DNA from: Paractinoplanes maris
Lineage (GTDB): Bacteria > Actinomycetota > Actinomycetes > Mycobacteriales > Micromonosporaceae
Assembly (NCBI RefSeq): GCF_023544465.1
Contig: NZ_JALPVL010000001.1
Location: 496,001-560,000 of the forward strand
Reading direction: 5' to 3'
Length of the DNA stretch: 64,000 bases
Shown here: in pieces, positions 1 through 6,884 of the stretch
How positions within the stretch are numbered: the first letter of the stretch is position 1
Layout of the letters: each line of letters begins with the position of its first letter
Translations under genes and position numbers: made by a program
The notes under the pieces: generated by a model
Told to the model about the DNA's origin: nothing
What the model saw: only the letters and a program-made list of their open reading frames with translations
The model's database searches: none

Positions 1-190
1 CGATCAGGTGCTGGCTGGCCAGCAGCCGCAGGGCTTCCCGGACGGTGCTGCGGCTGACGCCCGTCTTGACACACAGCTCCGGCTCGGGTGGCAGCCGCTC
101 GCCGGGTTGCAGCCGCCCCGAGGTGATGTCTGCTCGTAACTCATCCGCCAGCAGTTGATATGCGGGCGGGCGCACCGTTGATCCCGTCAC
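1..190 (-). CDS. GntR-family transcriptional regulator (N-terminal fragment)
   Basis: Partial gene: the C-terminal effector domain lies beyond the left edge. Read leftward from GTG at 190, the 63 visible residues form a GntR-type winged helix-turn-helix: an N-terminal stretch ending in LLADELRADITSGRL, the loop PGERLPPEPEL and the recognition segment GVSRSTVREALRLLAS. This family represses or activates transcription by binding operator DNA as a dimer. The GTG is preceded by a purine-rich GAGAGA about 5 nt away. A second in-frame GTG 15 bases downstream is an alternative start. The subfamily (FadR, HutC and so on) cannot be assigned without the effector domain. Confidence 0.85.
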   Translation of the reverse strand, partial: MTGSTVRPPAYQLLADELRADITSGRLQPGERLPPEPELCVKTGVSRSTVREALRLLASQHLI

Positions 191-229
191 ATCTCTCAGG
201 GTAGGCCCTGGCCCGGCGAATGAGGGCAA

Positions 230-625
230 TTAATCGATGCCCAACGCTCTGGTGCTGGGCGGGAGCACGATCAACAGACCCACGAGCAGGCCGAGTGCCA
301 TCAGCACCAGGCCCAGCCAGACCGGGCCGACCTGCAACAGGAATCCACCGGCGGCGATGGTGAAGAGCTGGATCACGATGGCCGGCCCCCGGGCGCCGCG
401 CTGCCGTCGGCCGAGCCCCCGGGCGACGAAGAACACGGCCGCCACGCCGAGCGCGGTGAAAACGGTCAGGGCCACCGCCATGCCGACATTCACCGAGGGG
501 CTCGTCACATCGAGCACGATGAGGTAGACGGTGAGCCCAGCCAGGGCCGCACACTCCAGGTAAAGCAGCCGCACCGCCCACACCAGCGTCGCGGGCTTGT
601 CAACGACTGACTTCTCACCGGTCAC
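230..625 (-). CDS. small integral membrane protein, function unknown
   Basis: A 131-residue protein with about four hydrophobic segments (around residues 13-33, 40-62, 75-95 and 98-118) and a short basic cytoplasmic loop containing GLGRRQRGARG between the second and third. No enzymatic motif is visible. The frame stays open further upstream, but that extension overlaps the divergent lipid-kinase gene and has no hydrophobic or coding character, so I start at GTG 625, just before the conserved-looking TGEKSVVDKPATLVWAVRL. It is divergent from the DAG-kinase-like gene with only about 50 bp between the start codons, so the two share one promoter region. Function unknown; a membrane location is the only safe inference. 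Confidence 0.7.
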   Translation of the reverse strand: MTGEKSVVDKPATLVWAVRLLYLECAALAGLTVYLIVLDVTSPSVNVGMAVALTVFTALGVAAVFFVARGLGRRQRGARGPAIVIQLFTIAAGGFLLQVGPVWLGLVLMALGLLVGLLIVLPPSTRALGID

Positions 626-677
626 TGGAGCACCATACCGACAGTGTTTCGGGCGGCTCTTGGGTACAGTGCCGCGC

Positions 678-1628
678 ATGCGAGCGTTACTGCTGGTCAA
701 CCCCAAGGCCACGACCACCAGCGAGCGCACCCGAGACGTCCTGGTCCGAGCCCTGCGCAGCGCGGTCGAGCTGTCCGTGGAATACACGACCCGCCGCGGC
801 CACGCCGCGACGCTGGCCCGGGCCGCGGCCGAGAGCGGGGTCGACGTCGTCGTCACGCTGGGCGGGGACGGCACGGTCAACGAGGCGGTCAACGGTCTGA
901 TGACCGCCGAGGCCGTGCTGAGCGGGCTGACCGGCCCGCGCGCCCGGGTGCTGCCGGCCCTGGCGGTCGTGCCGGGCGGTTCGACCAACGTCTTCGCCCG
1001 GGCGCTCGGCCTTCCCCGCGACTGGGTCGAGGGCACCAGCGTGATCCTCGACGGCCTGCGTGACGGGCGGCACCGGGTGATCGGTCTCGGTCGCGCCGAC
1101 GACCGCTACTTCACCTTCGCGGCCGGCATGGGTCTCGACGCCGCCGTGGTGCGCCGCGTCGAGCAGGCCCGGCTGCGCGGCCGCACGTCCACACCCGGGC
1201 TCTACTTCCGGTCGATCGTCGGCCAGATGATCACCGGTGAGGACCGCAAGTCTCCCCCGCTGTCCCTCGAGCGCCCCGGCGAGCCGGCCGAGCCCGACCT
1301 CGGCACCGTCATCATTCAGAACACCGCGCCCTGGACCTATGTCGGCGACCGGCCGATCAACCCGAGCCCGGGGGCCTCGTTCGACCGCGGCCTCGACGTG
1401 ATGGCCCTGCGTGGCCTGGCCGTCACCGGCACCACCCGTACGCTGGCCCAGCTCGCCACGCGCAAGGGCGACCCGTCCGGCAAGCATGTCCTGCATCTGC
1501 ACGACCAGGACGAGTTCACGGTCATCGCTTCCCGCCCCCAGCCGTTCCAGCTCGACGGCGACTATCTGGGCGAGCGCCAGAAGGTGCACTTCGTGTCCGT
1601 TCCCGAAGCACTACGTGTGATCTGCTGA
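678..1628 (+). CDS. diacylglycerol kinase family lipid kinase
   Basis: A 316-residue protein of the DAGK/YegS/LCB5 family. The N-terminal catalytic domain starts MRALLLVNPKA and carries the nucleotide-binding motif TLGGDGTVNEAVNG near residue 70 and PGGSTNVFARALG near residue 110. The C-terminal beta-sandwich ends with FQLDGDYLG, as in the family. These enzymes phosphorylate diacylglycerol or a related lipid at the membrane. In M. tuberculosis the corresponding neighbour of whiB1 is Rv3218. The start is ATG 678 (GTG 669 is in frame). A TACAGT hexamer 7 nt upstream and the lack of a Shine-Dalgarno sequence suggest a leaderless message. The true lipid substrate cannot be read from the sequence. 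Confidence 0.85.
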   Translation: MRALLLVNPKATTTSERTRDVLVRALRSAVELSVEYTTRRGHAATLARAAAESGVDVVVTLGGDGTVNEAVNGLMTAEAVLSGLTGPRARVLPALAVVPGGSTNVFARALGLPRDWVEGTSVILDGLRDGRHRVIGLGRADDRYFTFAAGMGLDAAVVRRVEQARLRGRTSTPGLYFRSIVGQMITGEDRKSPPLSLERPGEPAEPDLGTVIIQNTAPWTYVGDRPINPSPGASFDRGLDVMALRGLAVTGTTRTLAQLATRKGDPSGKHVLHLHDQDEFTVIASRPQPFQLDGDYLGERQKVHFVSVPEALRVIC

Positions 1629-2031
1629 CGATTGGGTAGTCGACCTCACGATCCGTTACAGAAACACGGTCAAAAGGTCGGCATTGGGCCCGGGACCGTA
1701 CTACATTGATGGGAGCGTTGGTCACCGGGCTCTGGCGCAAGCCTCAGATCCGGACAAAGAGGGCGTGAGCCAGCTCACCCGCCCGGAGAAACTTCGGGCG
1801 CTACCCTTGACATCGCGAGAGTTCGTGAAAGCATTCACAAGCGATAAGAAGTAACCGGTTGCTGGTTGCGCGCGTTTCTAATCCAGAAGCGCCGAGCAGC
1901 ATCCCGCAACAACAAAAGCTTGCTACGCACGGCGAGCAGACGGGCACTCAGACGTCAGCCGCCATCGCGACGCATAGGTAAACCAGCAACGCCATTCATT
2001 ACCCCAGCCAGAAACAAGGAGTGTTGCCGCC
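1629..2031 (+). promoter_or_regulatory. long intergenic leader of whiB1
   Basis: About 400 bases with no supportable gene between the lipid kinase and whiB1. TTGACA at 1807-1812 is a plausible -35 element, but I could not find a convincing -10 at the right distance. The perfect palindrome GTGAA-N4-TTCAC lies just downstream at 1825-1838 and could be an operator. The long untranslated leader is consistent with mycobacterial whiB1, whose upstream region binds CRP-type and other regulators (family knowledge). A good ribosome-binding site, AAGGAG, lies 9 nt before the whiB1 ATG. Confidence 0.4.
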
Positions 2032-2286
2032 ATGGACTGGCGTCACGATGCGATCTGCCGCGACGAGGACCCGGAGCTGTTCTTCCCGATCGGGACGTCC
2101 GGCCCCGCACTCCTGCAGGTCGAGCAGGCCAAGGCCGTGTGCCGGCGGTGTCCGGTGACTTCGGACTGCCTCACGTGGGCACTCGAGTCGGGACAGGATG
2201 CCGGCGTCTGGGGCGGAATGAGCGAAGATGAGCGGCGCGCCGTAAAGCGTCGTGGCGGCCTCCGGGTCGGCGCTCCTACCGCCTGA
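2032..2286 (+). CDS. whiB1: WhiB1/WblE-type iron-sulfur transcription factor
   Basis: An 84-residue WhiB-like protein, essentially full length and close to mycobacterial WhiB1: it starts MDWRHDAICRDEDPELFF and has the four iron-sulfur cysteines (C9, then C37-x2-C40-x5-C46), the GVWGGMSEDERR turn and a basic C-terminal tail for DNA binding. WhiB1 proteins carry a nitric-oxide-sensitive [4Fe-4S] cluster and bind the primary sigma factor. The start is fixed by AAGGAG nine bases upstream. In M. tuberculosis whiB1 lies between Rv3218 and the pdtaS kinase gene; here the same two neighbours flank it, but the sulfate-assimilation operon and the SUFU gene have been inserted between whiB1 and pdtaS. 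Confidence 0.95.
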   Translation: MDWRHDAICRDEDPELFFPIGTSGPALLQVEQAKAVCRRCPVTSDCLTWALESGQDAGVWGGMSEDERRAVKRRGGLRVGAPTA

Positions 2287-2307
2287 ACCAATCCCCCACA
2301 GCATTTG

Positions 2308-2338
2308 CGCCCCGGGCCGTTCGGCACCGGGGCGTCTT
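2308..2338 (+). terminator. rho-independent terminator after whiB1
   Basis: An 8-bp GC-rich stem (2308-2315 with 2327-2334) whose loop can itself fold, followed by TCTT. It lies 22 bases after the whiB1 stop codon. The roughly 290 bases from here to the next gene hold nothing I can identify. Confidence 0.65.
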
Positions 2339-2625
2339 GCTGTTTCCGATCGATTACTGAGCGCGCCGAATCCTGAGAGCTTCCCGAGAGGTTCGCCGAA
2401 CGCGCTATTGCGATCACGTTCGGTTTCATCGAGATTCCGCGAAATGATCTCGAAATTGCGGCCGCGACGAATGGTCGATATTCCGCTCACCGTCGGTCAG
2501 TCCTCTGCGGAGCGCGGCGGGCACACAACTGTTGGTAACGGTGTGTCGCGGAAATGAGGCGACCCTTACCTCGGGCGGCTCACAACCCGCGGATGCCGGT
2601 CGGGTGGTGCGAAACACGCGCCGGC

Positions 2626-3435
2626 TCAGGCCGCGGCCGGGAGCGAGCGGCCGACGGCGGCCACGACCCGCGACGCCACCAGACGGACGAGTTCCGGGGC
2701 GTCGCCCAGCGGGTCGGCCACGGCGACCACGCCGGCCTCCCGGGCCGAGCGCACGGCCGCGTCGTAGAGAAAGCCCGGAGCCAGGAAATAACCGGCCAGG
2801 CCGACCCGGGCCGCGCCGGCCGCCCGCAGACGGCGCACAGCGGTTCCGGCGTCCGGCGGGGAGGCCGAGGCATAGGCGGCGACACACGGGACGCTCAGAC
2901 GGGCGCTGAGGGCGTCCGCCGCCCAGGTGATCGTCTCTCGCGCGGCGGCATCGCGTGTTCCAGCCGCCGAGAGCACAACAGCATCCAGGCCACCGGCGAC
3001 GGGCAGACCCGCAGCAGGCACGGCGGCGGACAGACCAGCACCAGGCACGGCGGCGGGCAGACCGGCAGCGGACAGGCGACGCACCAGCCCGTCGACGAGA
3101 GCGGCCGGCACCCCCCGACCGGCCGACGGCCCGAGCACGTCGGCCAGGCTGACCTCGACCGGCAGCGACTTCGCGTCGTCGAGAATCGCCGGGACGTCCA
3201 CCCGGCCGTGATAAGCCGCCGTCAGCAGCAGCGGAACCAGCACGGCCCGCCGCCCCGGCAGGGCCGCCAGCACGTCCAGGGGACGCGGGCCGGCGTGGTC
3301 GAGGTAGGCGGCGTGCACCTCCCACGACGGGTGAGCGCGGCGCACCGCCCGGGCCAGCGCCTCGGTCGAAGCCGCGGCCCGCGGGTCACGGCTCCCGTGG
3401 GCCACCAGGACGACGGCTAGACGTGCAGGCCGCAT
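2626..3435 (-). CDS. sirohydrochlorin chelatase (CbiX/SirB type)
   Basis: A 269-residue CbiX-family protein that would insert ferrous iron into sirohydrochlorin to make siroheme, the cofactor of the sulfite reductase at the head of this operon. The first half shows LVAHGSRDP (catalytic His) and LVPLLLTAAYHGRVDVP (second active-site His); a second, degenerate CbiX half follows, ending with GLAGYFLAPGFLYD. Between the halves lies a short Ala-Gly-Leu-Pro repeat (about residues 132-159) that looks like a local duplication. The start is ATG 3435, which overlaps the 3' end of cysH by 19 bases, so translation is probably coupled. It is the last gene of the operon. Confidence 0.85.
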   Translation of the reverse strand: MRPARLAVVLVAHGSRDPRAAASTEALARAVRRAHPSWEVHAAYLDHAGPRPLDVLAALPGRRAVLVPLLLTAAYHGRVDVPAILDDAKSLPVEVSLADVLGPSAGRGVPAALVDGLVRRLSAAGLPAAVPGAGLSAAVPAAGLPVAGGLDAVVLSAAGTRDAAARETITWAADALSARLSVPCVAAYASASPPDAGTAVRRLRAAGAARVGLAGYFLAPGFLYDAAVRSAREAGVVAVADPLGDAPELVRLVASRVVAAVGRSLPAAA

Positions 3436-4184
3436 TCGGTCTTCTCGAACATCGCCCAGCGACCCGCCCGCGGGTCCTCGCCGGCCTTCGTGCGCCGGGT
3501 GCAGGGCCAGCAGCCGATCGACCCGTACCCCTTCTTGAAGAGCTCGTTGACCGGCACGTTCCACCGGCTGATGTAGCGGTTCACGTCGGCCTCGGTCCAG
3601 GCCGCGATCGGGTTGACCTTGACCTTGCCCTTCTTGGTGTCGAACGCCACCATCGGCGTGCCGGCCCGGGTCGGCGACTCGTCGCGGCGCAGGCCGGTGG
3701 CCCAGGAGTCGTAGTCGCTGAGGGCGCGCTCGAGTGGCTCGACCTTGCGCAGGAAGCAGCACTCGTCGGGGCTGCGGGCGAACAGCCTCGGCCCGTACTC
3801 GCCGTCCTGCTGGCCGACCGTCTTGCGCGGGCGGATCGAACGGACGTTGACGTCCATGGTGGCGGCCACGAGGTCGCGCACCTTGAGCGTCTCCGGGAAG
3901 TGCAGCCCGGTGTCGAGGAACACCACGTCGACGCCGGGCGAGACCCGGGAGAAGAGGTGCGCGACGACGGCGTCGGCCATCGAACTGGTGACGCAGAACC
4001 GGTCGCGGAAGGTGTCGGTCGCCCACTTGGCGATCACCTCGGCCGGCGCGCCTTCGAGCTCGCGGCCGGCCTCGCGGGCCAGCGCCTCGAGCTCGTCCCG
4101 GGAGCGTCGGGCCGGGTCCTGGGCAACCGGGGCAACGCCGCCGAGGTTGACCAGATTCAGAGAAGTTGCGGCCACGACTGTCAT
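3417..4184 (-). CDS. cysH: assimilatory adenylyl-sulfate reductase
   Basis: A 255-residue CysH protein that reduces activated sulfate to sulfite with thioredoxin. The [4Fe-4S] cysteine pairs are present (DECCFLRK near residue 139 and GCWPCTRR near residue 225), which marks the APS-reducing, cluster-containing branch rather than the PAPS-specific enterobacterial type. Other family landmarks are VTSSMADAVVAHLF, FLDTGLHFPET and the C-terminal catalytic KTECGLHV. The start is ATG 4184, preceded by AAGGGAG nine bases away; the frame is open further upstream but that part is the neighbouring small gene. The ATG overlaps that gene's TGA (ATGA), so cysH is translationally coupled to it. Cytoplasmic. 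Confidence 0.95.
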   Translation of the reverse strand: MTVVAATSLNLVNLGGVAPVAQDPARRSRDELEALAREAGRELEGAPAEVIAKWATDTFRDRFCVTSSMADAVVAHLFSRVSPGVDVVFLDTGLHFPETLKVRDLVAATMDVNVRSIRPRKTVGQQDGEYGPRLFARSPDECCFLRKVEPLERALSDYDSWATGLRRDESPTRAGTPMVAFDTKKGKVKVNPIAAWTEADVNRYISRWNVPVNELFKKGYGSIGCWPCTRRTKAGEDPRAGRWAMFEKTECGLHV

Positions 4185-4339
4185 CGGTTGACTCCCTTGG
4201 AAAGCAGACCGTTGAACTTGACCGTGAAGACTCGGGCGCAGGAGTGGCACTCCCACGCGCCGTGCGATGCCTCGTTGGGGAACAGGTCCTCTTCGCCGCA
4301 GTACGGGCAGTACAGCGGGGCGGAGCGGGCGTCGCTCAT
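4181..4339 (-). CDS. 52-residue zinc-ribbon protein between sirA and cysH
   Basis: A small gene easily missed because it is short. The 52-residue product has two CxxC pairs (YCPYCGEE near residue 11 and ECHSCARVF near residue 31), so a zinc ribbon or rubredoxin-like metal knuckle is likely. Its ATG overlaps the stop of sirA (ATGA) and its stop overlaps the ATG of cysH (ATGA), so it sits in a chain of coupled cistrons. Comparable tiny genes lie between sulfite reductase and cysH in Streptomyces (family knowledge, from memory). It may help electron transfer or cluster delivery to CysH or the sulfite reductase, but this is inference from position only. Confidence 0.85.
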   Translation of the reverse strand: MSDARSAPLYCPYCGEEDLFPNEASHGAWECHSCARVFTVKFNGLLSKGVNR

Positions 4340-6030
4340 TTGAGAAGCTCCTCGTCGGCGCGCACGACCCAGTCGGCGAACGTCTCGTCCTTCGAGGTGC
4401 GTCCGTCGAGGTAGTGGCGGGCCAGCTTCTCGACGTACGCGGGAAGCTCCTCCGCCGTGGCCTTGAGCCCGCGCAGCTTGCGCCCGAAGCCGGACGTCTG
4501 CCCCTGGGCCATGCCGAGGCCGCCGCCCAGGTGGACCTGGAACCCTTCGACCTGCTCGCCGTGCTCGTTCATGACCAGCTGGCCCTTGAGGCCGATGTCG
4601 GCCACCTGGGTGCGGGCGCAGGCGTTGGGGCAGCCGTTGATGTGGATCGAGATCTCGGCGTCGAAGTCCCGGAGCCGCTCCTCGAGCCGGGCGACCAGCT
4701 CCTCGCCGCGGGCCTTGGTCTCGACGATCGCCAGCTTGCAGTACTCGATGCCGGTGCAGGCCATCGTGCCCCGCCGCCAGGCCGACGGCCGGGCCTCGAG
4801 GCCGATCGCCCGCATCCCGGCGATCAACGGCTCCACCTTGTCGTCGGCCACGTCCAGGACCAGGAGCTTCTGGTACGCGGTGAGACGCACCCGGTCGGAG
4901 CCGTGCGCCTCGACCAGGTCGGCCAGCTTGCCCAGCTGCACCCCGGAGGACCGGCCGACCACCGGCGCCGCGCCGATGTAGTGACGACCGTCGACCTGCT
5001 TGTGCACTCCGATGTGGTCGATCGGCTTGGCCGGCAGGTCGGGCGCCGGGCCGTCGATCAGCGCGCGCTCCAGGTACTCCTTCTCGAGCACCTCGCGGAA
5101 CTTGGCCACACCCCAGTCGGCCAGCAGGAACTTCAGCCGGGCCCGGTTGCGCAGCCGGCGGTAGCCGTAGTCGCGGAAGATCCCGACCACGCCCTCCCAG
5201 ACGTCCGGGATCTCGTCGATGGGCACCCAGACGCCCAGCCGCTCGGCCAGCCGCGGGTTGGTGGAGAGGCCGCCGCCGATCCAGAGGTCGAAGCCGGGGC
5301 CGTGCTGGGGGTGGACGACGCCGACGAACGAGATGTCGTTGGTCTCGTAGGGACCGTCGGGCAGCCAGGAGATCTGCGACTTGAACTTGCGCGGCAGGTT
5401 CGAGTAGCGCGGGTCGCCGATGTAGCGCTTGAGGATCTCGTCGATCGCCGGCGTCCCGTCGAGCACCTCGTCGACCGACACCCCGGCCACCGGCGAGCCC
5501 AGCACGACGCGCGGGCAGTCACCGCAGGCCTCGGTCGTCTCCAGGCCCACGGCCTCGAGGCGGCGCCAGATCTCGGGCATGTCCTCGATCCGGATCCAGT
5601 GCAGCTGGATGTTCTGCCGGTCGGTGATGTCCGCCGAGTCGCGGCCGAACTCCTGGGAGATCTGCGCGATGGTGCGCAGCTGGGCCACGCTCAGCGCGCC
5701 GCCGTCGATGCGGACGCGCAGCATGAAGTACTCGTCCTCGAGCTCGTGCGGCTCCAGCACAGCGGTGCGGCCGCCGTCGATCCCGGCCTTGCGCTGGGTG
5801 TAGAGCCCCCACCAGCGGAACCGGCCCCGCAGGTCCTGCGGGTCGATCGAGGCGAAGCCGGTGTGCGCGTAGATGTTCTCGATGCGGTCGCGCACGTTGA
5901 GCGGGTTGTCGTCCTTTTTGATCCGCTCGTTGGGGTTGAGCGGCTCGCGGTGTCCGAGCGCCCACTGGCCCTCGCCGCGCGCCTTGCGGGGGCGGGCGGT
6001 CGGCGTAGCGGGGGTGCTGCTGGGCGCCAT
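4336..6030 (-). CDS. sirA: ferredoxin-dependent sulfite reductase
   Basis: A 564-residue protein that performs the six-electron reduction of sulfite to sulfide with reduced ferredoxin. It has the duplicated nitrite/sulfite-reductase architecture; the siroheme-[4Fe-4S] ligands are in ACTGIEYCK (about residue 410) and NGCPNACAR (about residue 451). The first half contains DRQNIQLHWI and CGDCPRVVLGSP. The length is usual for actinobacterial SirA. The start is ATG 6030 with a GGAGG about 8 nt upstream. The first gene after the leader peptide, it is followed with overlapping codons by the zinc-ribbon gene and cysH. No cysDN or cysC is present in this window, so sulfate activation must be encoded elsewhere. 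Confidence 0.95.
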   Translation of the reverse strand: MAPSSTPATPTARPRKARGEGQWALGHREPLNPNERIKKDDNPLNVRDRIENIYAHTGFASIDPQDLRGRFRWWGLYTQRKAGIDGGRTAVLEPHELEDEYFMLRVRIDGGALSVAQLRTIAQISQEFGRDSADITDRQNIQLHWIRIEDMPEIWRRLEAVGLETTEACGDCPRVVLGSPVAGVSVDEVLDGTPAIDEILKRYIGDPRYSNLPRKFKSQISWLPDGPYETNDISFVGVVHPQHGPGFDLWIGGGLSTNPRLAERLGVWVPIDEIPDVWEGVVGIFRDYGYRRLRNRARLKFLLADWGVAKFREVLEKEYLERALIDGPAPDLPAKPIDHIGVHKQVDGRHYIGAAPVVGRSSGVQLGKLADLVEAHGSDRVRLTAYQKLLVLDVADDKVEPLIAGMRAIGLEARPSAWRRGTMACTGIEYCKLAIVETKARGEELVARLEERLRDFDAEISIHINGCPNACARTQVADIGLKGQLVMNEHGEQVEGFQVHLGGGLGMAQGQTSGFGRKLRGLKATAEELPAYVEKLARHYLDGRTSKDETFADWVVRADEELLK

Positions 6031-6140
6031 GTCGGCGGTCCTCCGGGAATCGTGGGCGCGATCAGACGCTCACGGCTCAGCTCCGGAAGGTTCAGGGAGG
6101 CTCGCGACATCAGTGTCAGGAGTGGCCGGCGCGTCTCGCG

Positions 6141-6162
6141 CGCCCGAAAAATAATTCGGACG
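6141..6162 (-). promoter_or_regulatory. stem-loop just after the sulfur leader peptide
   Basis: On the minus strand an 8-bp stem (6155-6162 with 6141-6148, one G-U pair) and a 6-base AT loop begin 3 bases beyond the leader-peptide stop codon. The position suggests a translation-linked attenuator or a ribosome-responsive structure controlling the sirA operon. It has no clear run of U residues directly after it, so transcription termination is not assured. Confidence 0.5.
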
Positions 6163-6165
6163 GCG

Positions 6166-6252
6166 TCAGGAAGCCGGACACATCGCGCTGCGGACGCGGC
6201 CGTAATCAACGTGGCGGCGAGCCACGAAGCGGCGGTCCAGAGCAGCGGTCAT
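6166..6252 (-). CDS. 28-residue leader peptide of the sulfate-assimilation operon
   Basis: A 28-codon gene 136 bases upstream of sirA, read in the same direction. The peptide contains RRHVDYGRVRSAMCPAS, matching the widespread actinobacterial putative leader peptide pattern (RRHVD, Arg, Ser-Ala-x-Cys near the end) found before cysteine and sulfur genes. It has a GAGAGG ribosome-binding site about 9 nt before ATG 6252. The single cysteine codon four codons from the stop is what a cysteine-sensing leader would need: slow decoding at that codon would change folding of the following hairpin. The regulatory role is inferred; the peptide itself is well supported by its motif and place. Confidence 0.8.
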   Translation of the reverse strand: MTAALDRRFVARRHVDYGRVRSAMCPAS

Positions 6253-6332
6253 GTGGGCAAGCCTCTCACGCCGCGGCCTTCTGGGCCAGGCTGGTCCAGA
6301 TTCCGGGAGTGTGGTACGTAGCACCCCGCACA

Positions 6333-6352
6333 TGTTCTGTTAACACAATGCG
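6333..6352 (-). promoter_or_regulatory. palindrome in the sulfur-operon promoter region
   Basis: The perfect 8-bp palindrome TGTTAACA lies about 85 bases upstream of the leader-peptide start, within a short AT-richer patch. It could be an operator for a sulfur regulator. No sigma-type -35/-10 pair stands out clearly, so the promoter itself is not assigned. Confidence 0.3.
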
Positions 6353-6353
6353 G

Positions 6354-6884
6354 TCAGGACAGCGGCCGCCGGTTCGCGTCGCCGATCCGCATCCCCCGCT
6401 GGTCGAGCTCCTCCATCACCCAGCCCGCGCCGTGCTCCTTCTTGAGGTCGATCTCCGATTCGAAGATCGGCATCGCCCGCAGGAACTGCACGTGCGCACG
6501 CCGGCTGACCAGCGGCGGAAGGTAGTCGTCGACCTCCGGGATGATCAGGTACGCCCGGAAGTCGCTGCCCGGCCAGAGCGGCCCGCCGAGGGTGACGGTG
6601 TCGCCCTTGTCGATCTCGCCGGCCAGCGCCGGGAAGGAGCCCAGACCGGCCAGGGACTCGGCCACGTCGACCTCCGAGGTGAGCCCGAGGATGAACTCGA
6701 CCCGGTGCCGGCCGGCCATCCGCGCCGCACTGGCCCCGACGGTGGCATAAAGCTCGACGCCCTCGTCGGTGTCGGCCGCGCGCCAGTGGTGCACCTGCAC
6801 GCGTACGCCGTGCCCACCGAAGTTCAGCTTGCGGCCGGGCCGGCCCCAGAGCGACCGGTAGTGCCGGGCGACGGCACGCCGCAT
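6354..6884 (-). CDS. suppressor-of-fused (SUFU) domain protein
   Basis: A 176-residue protein resembling the bacterial SUFU domain: MRRAVARHYRSLWG at the start, then GVELYATVGAS, HRVEFILGL and the family-typical C-terminal half with LWPGSDFRAYLIIPE and FLRAMPIFESEIDLKKE. Bacterial members are often immunity-like or of unknown role. The ATG overlaps the TGA of the pdtaS kinase by one base (TGATG), so the two are one transcription and translation unit. That coupling suggests a link to signalling by the kinase, but no biochemical role can be read from the sequence. Confidence 0.8.
   Translation of the reverse strand: MRRAVARHYRSLWGRPGRKLNFGGHGVRVQVHHWRAADTDEGVELYATVGASAARMAGRHRVEFILGLTSEVDVAESLAGLGSFPALAGEIDKGDTVTLGGPLWPGSDFRAYLIIPEVDDYLPPLVSRRAHVQFLRAMPIFESEIDLKKEHGAGWVMEELDQRGMRIGDANRRPLS

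Noticed and set aside
4267..6321. A 684-codon open frame antisense to sirA
   Set aside because: High GC makes long antisense frames common. The opposite strand encodes sirA with every catalytic motif, and the antisense product has no recognisable domain.
6031..6353. SAM or cobalamin riboswitch before sirA
   Set aside because: No conserved box or multi-stem junction of those classes is recognisable; the leader peptide explains the region better.
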